A stretch of DNA of 64,000 bases from Clostridia bacterium (GCA_017621495.1 JAGATB010000007.1:1-64000); one strand, 5' to 3'; shown: positions 52,521 through 61,919, numbered from the stretch's first letter. Program-made: numbers and translations. Notes: generated by a model not told the origin, from the sequence alone.

Positions 52521-53900
52521 ATGCAACAACAGAAAAAGGGCGGTTTTACAAGCTCGCTCGGATTTATACTTTCTGCCGCAGGTAGTGCGGTAGGTCTCGG
52601 TAATATATGGAGATTTCCTTATCTTGCCGCAAAGGGAGGCGGAGGTCTCTTCATATTGGTATACATTGTGCTTACTCTCACCTTTGGATTTACTCTGCTT
52701 ACTACCGACCTTGCCATAGGCAGGAAAACCGGAAAAAGCTCACTGCAGGCATTCGGAGCTGTACACCCCAAGTGGAAATTTATAGGCCCGCTTACGTTCA
52801 TAGTACCATGTATTATACTTACATATTATTGTGCAATTGGTGGCTGGGTGCTTAAGTATATAACCGTATACCTTACGGGCGCAAGCTCTGCCGCTGCGGC
52901 TCCGGATTACTTTACTTCATTTATAACATCTCATATATCGCCGATTGTCATGATGCTCATATATTTGGCATTAACCGCATTCATCGTGTATAACGGCGTA
53001 GAGAAAGGTGTAGAAAAGTTCTCCAAGATTGTAATGCCCGGACTGATTATAATGATTATAGGCATAGCAATATTCTCAATGACGCTCTCACACGATGGCA
53101 GAACTGCCATGGACGGACTCAAGATATATCTGGTGCCGGATTTCAGCGGACTTACACTAAATAAATTTATGACAATTCTTCTCGATGCTACAGGTCAGCT
53201 TTTTTACTCGTTGAGCATAGCCATGGGTATAATGGTAACATACGGTTCATACGTAGACAAGAAGGATAACCTGGGTCAATCCATAACCAGAATTGAAATA
53301 TTTGACACCGGTGTCGCTTTCCTTGCAGGTCTTATGATAATCCCTGCGGTATACATATTCTCCGGCAGAGAAGGTCTCTCGGCAAACGGTCCCGGACTTA
53401 TGTTTGTGGCACTTCCGCAGATTTTCGATAAGATGGGATATATTGGTATTGTGGTAGGAGTAGTATTCTTTGTAATGGTAGCCTTCGCCGCACTTACATC
53501 TTCTGTATCTATCATGGAGACTATAGTAGCCAGCATTATGGAAAAAACCGGAAAGACCAGAAAGCAGATAAGTCTCTTTGTTGCCATAGCTGCTACAATC
53601 GGCGCTATAGTAATCTGCCTGGGATATAACCTGTTCTACTTTGAACTCACACTGCCCAACGGTACAGTAGGACAGCTACTGGATATAGCAGACTACGTAA
53701 GCAACAGCTTACTTATGCCTCTCGTAGCACTCTTCACAAGTATACTCATAGGATGGGTTGTGAAGCCCAAATGGGTTATAGATGAACTCGAATCCTCGGG
53801 ACATACATTTAAAAGGAAAACCCTCTACACGGTTATTATCAAATATATAGCACCGGTAGTAATGGCAATCCTCTTCCTGCAGGCAATCGGAGTATTTTGA
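52521..53900 (+). CDS. Neurotransmitter:sodium symporter (NSS/SNF) family transporter
   Basis: A 459-residue inner-membrane Na+-coupled transporter, probably for an amino acid or amine. The TM1 signature GFILSAAGSAVGLGNIWRFPYLAAKGGGG (located by GLGNIWRFPYL near residue 30) is diagnostic, and there are about 11 hydrophobic segments as in bacterial LeuT/MhsT-like proteins. TM6-8 region LFYSLSIAMGIMVTYGSYV near residue 230 agrees. The substrate cannot be predicted. It has its own promoter and a perfect palindromic terminator. Confidence 0.94.
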   Translation: MQQQKKGGFTSSLGFILSAAGSAVGLGNIWRFPYLAAKGGGGLFILVYIVLTLTFGFTLLTTDLAIGRKTGKSSLQAFGAVHPKWKFIGPLTFIVPCIILTYYCAIGGWVLKYITVYLTGASSAAAAPDYFTSFITSHISPIVMMLIYLALTAFIVYNGVEKGVEKFSKIVMPGLIIMIIGIAIFSMTLSHDGRTAMDGLKIYLVPDFSGLTLNKFMTILLDATGQLFYSLSIAMGIMVTYGSYVDKKDNLGQSITRIEIFDTGVAFLAGLMIIPAVYIFSGREGLSANGPGLMFVALPQIFDKMGYIGIVVGVVFFVMVAFAALTSSVSIMETIVASIMEKTGKTRKQISLFVAIAATIGAIVICLGYNLFYFELTLPNGTVGQLLDIADYVSNSLLMPLVALFTSILIGWVVKPKWVIDELESSGHTFKRKTLYTVIIKYIAPVVMAILFLQAIGVF

Positions 53901-53925
53901 TTGAAATATTAATAGTCAAAAAGTA

Positions 53926-53959
53926 GGCTGTAAATAAAGTCATGACTTTATTTACAGCC
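53926..53959 (+). terminator. Terminator after the NSS transporter gene
   Basis: A perfect 34-base palindrome (GGCTGTAAATAAAGTCA and its complement) followed by CCCTTTCATTT. It can form a 15-pair stem with a small loop. Confidence 0.8.
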
Positions 53960-54035
53960 CCTTTCATTTAATCCGTATAATCATCAGCATATTAAGAAAA
54001 AATATTACAAATAAAGGTTATCCGGAGGTAAAGCC

Positions 54036-55010
54036 ATGTGCACAGCAATCACATACCAAACCAAAGATTTCTACTTTGGCAGAACACTTGATTATGACTT
54101 TTCGTATTCTGAAGAGGTCACGGTAACTCCCCGAAACTACCCGTTTGAATTTCGCCATGCTGATGCGTGCTCTGCCGATTATGCTATAATAGGCATGGCG
54201 CATGTGGCGGATAGCTATCCATTGTACTATGATGCCGTAAATGAAAAGGGACTGGCTATGGCAGGGCTCAACTTCGTAGGAAATGCATTTTACAGGGACT
54301 GTATATCCGGTAAAGACAACGTAGCTCAGTTTGAATTCATACCGTGGATTCTCAGGCAGTGCTCCTCCGTGAAAGATGCACGGGCATTACTTGAAAATAT
54401 CAACATAACCTCTACATCATTTGGTCATAACCTACCGGTAGCTCAGCTTCACTGGATTATAGCCGACCGATACGATGCTATTACCGTAGAATCTGTAAAG
54501 GAGGGTATAAGCATATATGACAATCCTCCGGGAGTGCTTACCAATAATCCCCCATTTGGCATGCAATTATTTGCTCTAAACGACTATATGCAGCTTACCG
54601 CAGGCGACCCTCAAAATACATTTTCACAAAAAATATCCCTCTGCCGCTACAGCAGAGGGATGGGTGCTATGGGACTGCCGGGAGATTTGTCATCCCGGTC
54701 ACGTTTTATAAGAGCTGCATTTATTAAACTGAACTCCGTCTCCGGTGAGTCGGAAACAGAGAGTGTAAGTCAGTTTTTTCATATTCTGGGCAGTGTAAGC
54801 CAGCCGAGAGGATGCTGTATAGCCGAAAACGGCAACCTTGAAATCACCTTATATACCTCCTGCTGTAATGCAAGCAAAGGCATATACTACTACACCACCT
54901 ATGACAACCACCAAATCAACGCGGTGGATATGCACAGGGAAAACCTTGACAGCAACACACTCATACGTTACCAGCTTATACTTAATGAGCAAATCAAATA
55001 TCAAAATTAG
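54036..55010 (+). CDS. Choloylglycine hydrolase family protein (bile salt hydrolase / penicillin V acylase type)
   Basis: A 324-residue Ntn-hydrolase with catalytic Cys2 exposed after Met removal (MCTAITYQ). Other conserved residues are visible: Arg16 and Asp19 (FGRTLDYD), Asn in GLAMAGLNFVGNAFY, Asn in VLTNNPPFGMQL, and Arg in GLPGDLSSRSRFIRAAF. There is no signal peptide, so it is cytoplasmic. This combination is that of bile salt hydrolases, which free bile acids from glycine or taurine; penicillin V acylases share the fold. The full catalytic set and GDLSSRSRFIR favour bile salt hydrolase, but sequence does not settle substrate preference. It converges on the phosphoribosyltransferase gene with a 4-base overlap of stop codons. 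Confidence 0.9.
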   Translation: MCTAITYQTKDFYFGRTLDYDFSYSEEVTVTPRNYPFEFRHADACSADYAIIGMAHVADSYPLYYDAVNEKGLAMAGLNFVGNAFYRDCISGKDNVAQFEFIPWILRQCSSVKDARALLENINITSTSFGHNLPVAQLHWIIADRYDAITVESVKEGISIYDNPPGVLTNNPPFGMQLFALNDYMQLTAGDPQNTFSQKISLCRYSRGMGAMGLPGDLSSRSRFIRAAFIKLNSVSGESETESVSQFFHILGSVSQPRGCCIAENGNLEITLYTSCCNASKGIYYYTTYDNHQINAVDMHRENLDSNTLIRYQLILNEQIKYQN

Positions 55011-55567
55011 TCTATTATATTGCCGTCTGCATCGAAGAGAGGGAGCTTCTCCAGATAAATGATATCTTCTCTGTCTGCAGCTTCGCCCTCTGCCAGGATT
55101 GCCATCTTGCCTACTATCTCTGCGCCGCACTTCTCAGCGAGTAATTCCAGGCATTTGAGAGATTCTCCTGTGCTTATCACATCATCAACTATAAGTACCT
55201 TTTTACCCTTTAATGCCTCTGCGCTGTCGTCACCAAGGTTGAGCACCTGAGGATGGTCCGTGGTTATGGATTTAACCTCTGCGCTTATTACATTCTCCAT
55301 ATAAACCTTGGTACCCTTGCGGGCTATCACGTAGTTATCATCTCCGGACTGTCTTGCCATCTCATATATCAGCGGTATACTCTTGCACTCTGCTGTGAGC
55401 ATCACATCATACTCCGGTGCTTTCTTCAAGAGCTCCGCTGCCGCCGCCTTGGTAATCTCCACATCACCGAAGAGTATAAAGGCAGCTATATACAGGTTAT
55501 CTGCCACCTTGCACAGAGGCAAATCTCTTTTAAGTCCTGCTATGTTCATGGTATATGATTTATTCAT
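55007..55567 (-). CDS. Purine-type phosphoribosyltransferase (Apt-like)
   Basis: A 186-residue type I PRTase. The PRPP-binding motif VLIVDDVISTGES lies near residues 125-137, and the flexible-loop region RKGTKVYMENVISAEV near residue 85 resembles adenine phosphoribosyltransferases. It would salvage a free base to its nucleotide with PRPP in the cytoplasm. It is somewhat longer and more diverged than standard Apt (about 172), so the base is not certain. The gene has an AAGGAG site and overlaps the end of the convergent acylase gene by 4 bases. Confidence 0.87.
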   Translation of the reverse strand: MNKSYTMNIAGLKRDLPLCKVADNLYIAAFILFGDVEITKAAAAELLKKAPEYDVMLTAECKSIPLIYEMARQSGDDNYVIARKGTKVYMENVISAEVKSITTDHPQVLNLGDDSAEALKGKKVLIVDDVISTGESLKCLELLAEKCGAEIVGKMAILAEGEAADREDIIYLEKLPLFDADGNIID

Positions 55568-55640
55568 CTTACATATCTCCTTTGTATTTAGAATACAATA
55601 TAATTTTATTACTTTTCAATCAAAATTGCAAGTATTTTTT

Positions 55641-56771
55641 TTAAAACATTAACCACGATGTGCTGCTGTCTGTCAGTAAGGTATCAATTCCGTACAGAAA
55701 CAGTACTTCGTCAATCTCCTTCTCCTTAACAAGCCCTAAAACCGAATTTCTGTAATAACGCATATCCAGCATATAAATATTACGATAATTATGGCTTATA
55801 AAGGGTGCAAAGCACTGAGCATATGAATCTCTGATTATGAGCAGGTTTCCTTTTTTGACACCGGGGTTTTCTATCTTAACATAGCTGTGGTTACCGTCCA
55901 GGAACACAGGATATTTATCTTTCTTAGTAAGGTGTGTCTTGAAAAACACTGTATCCCACTTGGTTTTAGTATCTTCATCATGAGTTACACAGACCTTTTC
56001 ACCGCTGTCCCAGAGTTCTATATTATCCGCCTCGGTCATCCAGTAACCGCTCGATGAATACGTAGTACCGTAAAATCCACCGTGAATCTCCTTGGTATAG
56101 GTACTTTCTATCGGATAATTAATCTCTGCGAAATCGCAGTATGCTTTGTACAGCTCGTAGGTACCCGATGAGGTGAGATGGTGGTCTGTCCTGTAGTAAA
56201 CCTGTTTACCTGCATTGTACGCCTCTATAAGCGGCACTCTGGCATCAAAGAACTTAACCGAAGGAGTAAGACTGCTCGCCTTCTCAAAGAGCTTGTCGTC
56301 ATTGTATTGACCGTGAAAAGCGGGAAGCCTGTCCTCCATTATATAACCTGCCGAGGGTACTATAATCATAGAGCACGGTACGCCTATCTTGTCGGCAAAC
56401 TTCTCAAAGTTATTCATATTCTTAACGAAATGTCCGTTCGAGTCATTTTTCGGTGCATTAATAAGATAATCTCCATCAGACCTATATATATCGCCAAGAG
56501 CATTTCTACCCATCAAATGCGAAAAATATGTATCTACCCCCACGAAAAAATCTCTGCCGGAAATGTGGTCGCTTATATATGTTTCCAGCTGTTTCTGATA
56601 ACTGCCGCTCATAACCGCTTCAAGGCTGAACTTGGGAAACTCAGCAAGCATCCTCTTTTCGTTTTCCGAGTATGTTTTATGAGTGCCAAAGAATGTCACA
56701 AGTGATAATACTGTAATCGTACCCATAAACAATATGGGCAGAATCCACTTCCTTATACGTATGTTATTCAT
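55641..56771 (-). CDS. DHHW-family protein (AlgX/AlgJ-like polysaccharide acetylation)
   Basis: A 376-residue exported or membrane-anchored protein with an N-terminal hydrophobic helix (WILPILFMGTITVLSLVTFF). It has the SGNH-like set seen in AlgJ/AlgX: YYRTDHHLTSSG (the DHH motif near residue 195) and LLIIRDSYAQCFAPF (Ser region near residue 310). Members act with an MBOAT protein that passes acetyl groups across the membrane, and then transfer them to an extracellular polymer. The MBOAT gene lies 9 bases upstream. ATG 56771 is chosen with GAGG 7 bases before it. It is the last gene of the operon. Confidence 0.87.
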   Translation of the reverse strand: MNNIRIRKWILPILFMGTITVLSLVTFFGTHKTYSENEKRMLAEFPKFSLEAVMSGSYQKQLETYISDHISGRDFFVGVDTYFSHLMGRNALGDIYRSDGDYLINAPKNDSNGHFVKNMNNFEKFADKIGVPCSMIIVPSAGYIMEDRLPAFHGQYNDDKLFEKASSLTPSVKFFDARVPLIEAYNAGKQVYYRTDHHLTSSGTYELYKAYCDFAEINYPIESTYTKEIHGGFYGTTYSSSGYWMTEADNIELWDSGEKVCVTHDEDTKTKWDTVFFKTHLTKKDKYPVFLDGNHSYVKIENPGVKKGNLLIIRDSYAQCFAPFISHNYRNIYMLDMRYYRNSVLGLVKEKEIDEVLFLYGIDTLLTDSSTSWLMF

Positions 56772-56780
56772 CACAATACC

Positions 56781-58160
56781 TCAAAATCTAAAATATAAAA
56801 ACGGATTATAGCTTTCTGTAATAAGGCTTGACATACAGAGTACGAATCCTCCGGCACACAGAGCTATCTCCCATAAGGTAAGCTTGCGTTTAAGCTTTAT
56901 AGTACCCCATACCGCAGTCATGAGCGGTGTGGATGCTGTTATACCCACTATGAAGGTAAATGCCCACGGCACCAGCGACAGAGCATTTCCCGTAACAGGA
57001 GTAAACATCACCTTAAGGTATGCGAATGCGCTGCCGAATGTGGGCGAAGCGAAGAATATCCACCCTACCACCACGATAAGCAGTGTGTATATATGGCATA
57101 CAGCCTTGGGCAGCCTTGACAGAAATTTGCCGTAAAGCATCTTTTCTGCCAGAAGCAGGACTCCGTAGTACAGACCCCACGCCACAAAATTCCAGCCTGC
57201 ACCGTGCCACAGACCCGTAAGAGCCCATACCACCAAGAGATTAAATGCCTGCCTGCCCTTTGACCTGCGATTGCCTCCCAGAGGGATATATACATAGTCC
57301 TTAAACCATGTACTTAAGGATATGTGCCATCTGCGCCAAAACTCGGTAATGGTACGTGATATATACGGATAGCTGAAGTTAATACAAAAGTCAAATCCCA
57401 GCATCTTGCCAAGGCCTCGTGCCATATCGGAATACCCTGCAAAATCAAAGTAAATCTGCAGCGTATATGCAAACGCACCTATCCATGCACCTACGGTACC
57501 GTAAGCAGCAGTATCTGCAAAGATTTGTTCCCACAGCATGCCAAATTTATTGGCAAGCAGTACCTTCTTGGCGAGACCTATTATAAACAGCTTGATACCA
57601 TTGGAAAACATCTCCACTGATACATGACGTTCCTTGAGCTTGCGCTCCACGTCACTGTAACGTACTATAGGACCCGCTATAAGCTGAGGAAACAGCGATA
57701 TATATGCCGCGAAATCTACAAAGCTTTTGGAGCTGCGGCACTCTCTGCGGTATACATCTATAACATACGATACCGCCTGGAAAGTATAAAATGATATACC
57801 TATAGGCAGTACAATATTCGCTCCGGGCAAGCTCCTAAGCGCAGGTATGATTCTCAAAGTATCCAATATAAGCGAAGTATACTTAAAGAAACACAGAGCG
57901 CCTATATTGATAACTATATCCGCCACCAATACCGCCTTGCGCAGCTTCAGCGAAGAGCATCTGTCCAACAGAAGTGCCGCAATGTAGTTGACAAGTATTG
58001 ACGCGAGCATCAAAAGTACATATACAGGCTCACCGTATGCGTAAAAAAATAAGTTAGCTATCAGCAAGAAGAAGTTCCTGTATCTGCCGGGCAGTAAAAA
58101 ATTAACTATTATTACCACCGGCAAAAAAATCAATAAAAAAACAAGACTTGAAAATACCAT
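56781..58160 (-). CDS. MBOAT-family O-acyltransferase (AlgI/DltB-like)
   Basis: A 459-residue polytopic membrane protein that moves acetyl groups to the outer face. It starts MVFSSLVFLLIFLPVVI with GGAG 9 bases upstream. The MBOAT family signature GISFYTFQAVSYVIDVYRRE, the FPQLIAGPIVRYSDVERKL segment and the TGLWHGAGWNFVAWGLYYG block with the conserved His are all present. It shares an operon with the DHHW protein, so the pair should O-acetylate a cell-surface polysaccharide. The 109 bases before it contain an unassigned structured element (58192-58257). Confidence 0.93.
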   Translation of the reverse strand: MVFSSLVFLLIFLPVVIIVNFLLPGRYRNFFLLIANLFFYAYGEPVYVLLMLASILVNYIAALLLDRCSSLKLRKAVLVADIVINIGALCFFKYTSLILDTLRIIPALRSLPGANIVLPIGISFYTFQAVSYVIDVYRRECRSSKSFVDFAAYISLFPQLIAGPIVRYSDVERKLKERHVSVEMFSNGIKLFIIGLAKKVLLANKFGMLWEQIFADTAAYGTVGAWIGAFAYTLQIYFDFAGYSDMARGLGKMLGFDFCINFSYPYISRTITEFWRRWHISLSTWFKDYVYIPLGGNRRSKGRQAFNLLVVWALTGLWHGAGWNFVAWGLYYGVLLLAEKMLYGKFLSRLPKAVCHIYTLLIVVVGWIFFASPTFGSAFAYLKVMFTPVTGNALSLVPWAFTFIVGITASTPLMTAVWGTIKLKRKLTLWEIALCAGGFVLCMSSLITESYNPFLYFRF

Positions 58161-58191
58161 ATGTAATTCTCCAATACCTTGACACAGACTC

Positions 58192-58257
58192 ATAAAGTCA
58201 CCACACACCAAGGACGCAGCTAATCAAAGCTCCGTCCCGTGGTTGATGCGACTTTAT
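58192..58257 (-). ncRNA. Candidate structured RNA element upstream of the MBOAT gene
   Basis: Four nested stems can form on the minus strand: 58192-58199 with 58250-58257 (8 pairs), 58200-58204 with 58239-58243 (5), 58212-58216 with 58233-58237 (5), 58218-58220 with 58229-58231 (3), separated by internal loops. No T-run follows, so it is not a normal terminator. I recognise no known riboswitch family. It lies between the DUF4358 stop and the MBOAT start. Confidence 0.45.
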
Positions 58258-58269
58258 ACGTAGTCCCAA

Positions 58270-58887
58270 TTATTTTATATATTTTTCGTAAACCGATTTA
58301 ATCTGCTCACAATCCGGTGAGAGAAACAGCGCCACATAATTGCCGTTTTTCTCCACCTTGCACTTCTGTGCAAGTGCATAATTCTCAGGGTCGTAGCCTT
58401 TGGACTGCTCCACAAATGACTCAAGCTTCACCTTGAGCAAAGACTCCAGTGCAGATGCACAGGATGCGTCCTTGCCCTTTACCATGATTACTTCATGAGG
58501 AAATGTACCCTCCATGAGTACAAACCCGGCAGCCTCGGCTATATGAGCTGTATCAAATCCGTATATAGAGCTCATAGCCTCCGCATCCATCTCGACAGCT
58601 CCGCTTGCCCCGATTGATGCCATAATGATGCTTTTGATTTCCGTAAGAGTTTTGCCCGGTGTAGTTTTATCAGATACCGGCTCGTCTGCTTTATCACTCT
58701 TTTCTTCAACTGATGGTGTCTGAGTGTCCGGTTTAGCATCCGCATCGTCCTTATCGATTTTGGCAGGCTCTTTGGTCTCTTCATTTCTGCTTATGCTTTC
58801 GGGAGCTTTCTTGGGCTCCTCTTTATCAGAGCATCCGCTTAATGCAAATGCAAGAGCCAATATCATAATTAAAGATAATCTTTTCAT
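58270..58887 (-). CDS. DUF4358 lipoprotein
   Basis: A 205-residue lipoprotein with lipobox ALSGC near residue 19, followed by a Lys/Glu/Asp-rich linker up to about residue 78. The folded part begins at TLTEIKSIIMASIGASGAVEMDAEA and contains YGFDTAHIAEAAGFVL and CKVEKNGNYVALFLSPD, as in DUF4358 proteins. These are typically near MBOAT and DHHW genes in Clostridia. The function is unknown; association with surface-polymer acetylation is inferred from context. It starts 26 bases downstream of the SLH-SGNH gene. Confidence 0.85.
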   Translation of the reverse strand: MKRLSLIMILALAFALSGCSDKEEPKKAPESISRNEETKEPAKIDKDDADAKPDTQTPSVEEKSDKADEPVSDKTTPGKTLTEIKSIIMASIGASGAVEMDAEAMSSIYGFDTAHIAEAAGFVLMEGTFPHEVIMVKGKDASCASALESLLKVKLESFVEQSKGYDPENYALAQKCKVEKNGNYVALFLSPDCEQIKSVYEKYIK

Positions 58888-58913
58888 TTCTAATCCTCTT
58901 CTCTACAGCTTCA

Positions 58914-60296
58914 TCATATTTTAGGTGCATGAGTTCTCAGGTAGTTTGCCCACACCTTATCTGCTTCAAAATTAAAGTGTATGCCCATGGTCTGTGGGTC
59001 ACTGCAATAGCTGCTTTTCAAAAAAGTGTCCTTGCCGGCTACACATTCGGCTACATTGATATAATACCAGCCGTTTTTCTGAGCAAGCTCCAACAGTTTG
59101 GAATTGTAGGTATATATTACGTCATTATTGAGCTTATTTGTGGTAATAGGGCTCGTCTTAGTCATGGGAGTCACAGACTGAAGTATTATCTGTGCGTCGG
59201 GAGACTTAGCTGAAATTCTGCTTATGAGAGTAGTCATATCGGCTATACAAGCGTCCACCCCTGCACGCAGGCTGTTAATGCCCAGCATTATATATACTTT
59301 TTTGCCGCCTGCAGCTGCTACGGCATCCTCTACCTTAAGCTTTTGACCCTTGTACACAGGGTGCTTGGAATCGGGGGTCACATCCCACAGAGCATTCTGA
59401 GGGCTCAGGCTTCCTGCACACAGGAAGGTAGCCTTACCCAGTGCCTTGCTGGAAGCACAATAATACTGCAGCGACATGGATACCGAATCGCCCACGAACA
59501 CCGCATCATCGAAATACGACAGGTCTACGGCATCACCCTCACCCACATATGCCTCAAAATTAAACAGCTTCTCTGTAAGATACGAATCATACAAGGGTGT
59601 GTAGGCACCATCCGTAGTATCTACGAAGGGCTCACCCTCCGGACAGGGATTTAGTGCAATATCGAGCAGTGAATTAAGTATCACAGCAAGCTCTGCACGT
59701 ATTACGGGAGCATGGGGATGCAGGTAAGAGTTACCATTGCCCTTTACCACTCCGGCAAGCTTTGCGGAAATCACATAAGAACGTGCATATCCGCTGACAG
59801 CCAGAGAATCTGCAAACTGCCCTTCATCGCCCTTTATGGCGGGCTTGATACCTGCGTATGTAAGAAACCTCATAGCCATAACGCACATCTGCTCTCTGGA
59901 GCACTGAGCCTCGGGGCGGAAGGTATTGTCCTGATAGCCGGATATTATTTTGTTTTCATATGCCCATGCCACAGCATCATAATATTCATCTTCCTCCACA
60001 TCTGCAAAGGGTACACTCTCTGCCTTGTCGGCTTTAATACCCAATGAATTATTAAGCTTGTACATATAGAGGGCTATATCTTTTCTGGAAGCAGGTGCCT
60101 CTCCGTAAAATTTATCACCGGGGTCTATAACATCATGATTAAAGAGATTAGCCACGCTGTTGTAGTACCACTCCCCGGATGAGATATCTGTAAAGAACCC
60201 CGCCTTCTCTTCATCACACTTTGTAAAGTTAACGGGTACCGCCAGTGCGAAGAGTATACACACTGCGATAATTATCCGTATGTTTTTTTTCATCAT
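58914..60296 (-). CDS. SLH-anchored SGNH hydrolase or acetyltransferase
   Basis: A 460-residue exported protein with signal peptide (residues 1-26). Three SLH repeats fill residues 30-215 (FTDISSGEWYYNSVANLF, FADVEEDEYYDAVAWAYENK, FADSLAVSGYARSYVISAKLAGV). An SGNH domain follows from about residue 255: DAVFVGDSVSMSLQYY (Ser), LGINSLRAG in place of GxND, and MGIHFNFEAD (His). Such domains in MBOAT operons can be acetyltransferases or esterases that modify the surface polymer. SLH anchoring would hold it on the wall polymer beside its substrate. It is the first gene of the operon; no strong promoter was identified upstream. Confidence 0.88.
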   Translation of the reverse strand: MMKKNIRIIIAVCILFALAVPVNFTKCDEEKAGFFTDISSGEWYYNSVANLFNHDVIDPGDKFYGEAPASRKDIALYMYKLNNSLGIKADKAESVPFADVEEDEYYDAVAWAYENKIISGYQDNTFRPEAQCSREQMCVMAMRFLTYAGIKPAIKGDEGQFADSLAVSGYARSYVISAKLAGVVKGNGNSYLHPHAPVIRAELAVILNSLLDIALNPCPEGEPFVDTTDGAYTPLYDSYLTEKLFNFEAYVGEGDAVDLSYFDDAVFVGDSVSMSLQYYCASSKALGKATFLCAGSLSPQNALWDVTPDSKHPVYKGQKLKVEDAVAAAGGKKVYIMLGINSLRAGVDACIADMTTLISRISAKSPDAQIILQSVTPMTKTSPITTNKLNNDVIYTYNSKLLELAQKNGWYYINVAECVAGKDTFLKSSYCSDPQTMGIHFNFEADKVWANYLRTHAPKI

Positions 60297-60508
60297 TTAT
60301 CACCAAAATCTTATTATATTCGCAACTATATTATTATATCACTACGCTCCCGCTCTGTCAATGAAATAAGTGATATCTTTCGCAGAAAATTTTACAAAAT
60401 TTTTACGGATTTTTTAAAGGCTTTTAAGTGCAAATAATACAAACAAGTAATTTTCTTTATTTTTAAAAATATTCATGTAAAAATACACGAATAATTTTTA
60501 AAAACATA

Positions 60509-60537
60509 TTGATTTCAACACGAATCCGTGGTATACT
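60509..60537 (+). promoter_or_regulatory. Promoter of the DUF4143 ATPase gene
   Basis: TTGATT at 60509-60514 and TATACT at 60532-60537 with 17-base spacing. It lies inside the longest open frame, which shows that the protein starts further downstream. Confidence 0.75.
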
Positions 60538-60568
60538 AAATGTAAACCAAGATAGGATGGTGAAAGTA

Positions 60569-61864
60569 ATGAAAAGAAAAATAATGGAATTTTTAAAATT
60601 CTGGAAGGATAATCCTCACAGAAAACCGCTTATTCTGCAAGGAGCAAGGCAGGTTGGAAAGACCTATTCTCTTTTGGAATTTGGTCGTACCTGCTACGAA
60701 AATGTTGCATACTTTAATTTTGAAAGCAACCCCAAGCTCAGCTCTGTTTTCGATGGCGACATAAGTCCGGATTATCTTATTCCCATACTCTCACACATTT
60801 CAGGGCAGACTATTATTAAGGAAAAAACCCTCGTTATATTTGACGAAGTGCAGAGGTGCGAACGTGCTCTGACATCACTTAAATATTTTTGCGAAGAAGC
60901 ACCCGAATACCACATAGCGGTTGCAGGAAGTCTTTTGGGCGTGGCAGTAAACAGAGCGGAATTCTCTTTTCCGGTGGGCAAGGTTGATATAAAGACCATG
61001 TATCCAATGGATATGGAGGAATTTATGCTGGCTCTCGATAAGGAGGATTTGGTATTGCGTATCAAAGAGTGCTTTGCATCAAATACGCCCATGCCGGAAA
61101 TACTCCACGAAGAAGCCATGAATTTGTACAGGCAATATCTTGTGGTGGGCGGAATGCCCGAATGCGTAATGAAATATGCCCAGACCAAGGACTATATCCT
61201 TATTCGCCATACTCAAAATATGATTCTTGAGGGATATCTTGATGATATGAGTAAGTACAATAATAAAAATGAGATAAAGAAAACAAGACTTACCTATGAT
61301 AATATCACAGTTCAGCTTTCGAAGAAAAATACAAGATTTCAATACAAGCTTATCAAAAAGGGTGCAAGAGCAGCCGAGTTTGAAAATGCTGTTGAGTGGC
61401 TTTCATTATCGGGCATAGTATCACAGATTTATAAAGTTGAACAGATTAAGAAGCCATTGGAGAACTACCGGGATATCGACTCATTCAAGATTTATGTGTC
61501 CGATGTGGGGCTTTTGTGTGCAAAAAAAGATTTGCTTGCACAGGATGTGCTCTATATGTCCGATGAGCTTGATGACTTCAAAGGCGGTATGGCAGAAAAC
61601 TATGTTAATTCACAGCTTACTTTTAACGGCCACAAAACTTACTATTGGATGACCGAACGAGGTGCAGAGATTGATTTTATTATTCAGCTTGACGGAGATA
61701 TTATACCTGTTGAAGTTAAAAGCGCCGATAACACCAAAGCTAAAAGCCTTAATTTATATATGCAGACAAATGAACCCAAATATGCAATTAAACTCTCTGC
61801 CAAAAACTTCGGATTTGAAACCGGCAAGAAAACCGTTCCGCTGTATGCAGCATTTTGTATATAA
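60569..61864 (+). CDS. AAA_14/DUF4143 ATP-binding protein
   Basis: A 431-residue cytoplasmic protein. The N-terminal AAA domain has Walker A LQGARQVGKTYSLLEFG near residue 23 and Walker B LVIFDEVQRCERALTSLK near residue 90. The DUF4143 domain ends the protein with a PD-(D/E)xK-like segment ERGAEIDFIIQLDGDIIPVEVKSAD near residue 375. These are widespread in Bacteria as single genes; their role is unclear. ATG 60569 is chosen because longer starts overlap the promoter; ATG 60557 is a possible alternative. A long hairpin terminator follows. Confidence 0.9.
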   Translation: MKRKIMEFLKFWKDNPHRKPLILQGARQVGKTYSLLEFGRTCYENVAYFNFESNPKLSSVFDGDISPDYLIPILSHISGQTIIKEKTLVIFDEVQRCERALTSLKYFCEEAPEYHIAVAGSLLGVAVNRAEFSFPVGKVDIKTMYPMDMEEFMLALDKEDLVLRIKECFASNTPMPEILHEEAMNLYRQYLVVGGMPECVMKYAQTKDYILIRHTQNMILEGYLDDMSKYNNKNEIKKTRLTYDNITVQLSKKNTRFQYKLIKKGARAAEFENAVEWLSLSGIVSQIYKVEQIKKPLENYRDIDSFKIYVSDVGLLCAKKDLLAQDVLYMSDELDDFKGGMAENYVNSQLTFNGHKTYYWMTERGAEIDFIIQLDGDIIPVEVKSADNTKAKSLNLYMQTNEPKYAIKLSAKNFGFETGKKTVPLYAAFCI

Positions 61865-61866
61865 TA

Positions 61867-61919
61867 AAAAGTAACAGCAAATAGTGAACCATGTTTATTC
61901 ACTGTTTGCTGTTACTTTT
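61867..61919 (+). terminator. Terminator after the DUF4143 ATPase gene
   Basis: Arms 61867-61888 and 61898-61919 pair over 22 positions with one G-T wobble (AAAAGTAACAGCAAA with TTTGCTGTTACTTTT), followed by TACG. It is the strongest terminator in the window. Confidence 0.85.

Noticed and set aside
54036-55567. Functional link between the acylase and the phosphoribosyltransferase
   Set aside because: The genes are convergent and overlap only at their stop codons, so no shared transcript or role is implied.
58192-58257. Cyclic-di-GMP (GEMM) riboswitch
   Set aside because: A GGGACG string is present, but the other conserved parts of the GEMM aptamer and its two-helix arrangement are absent.
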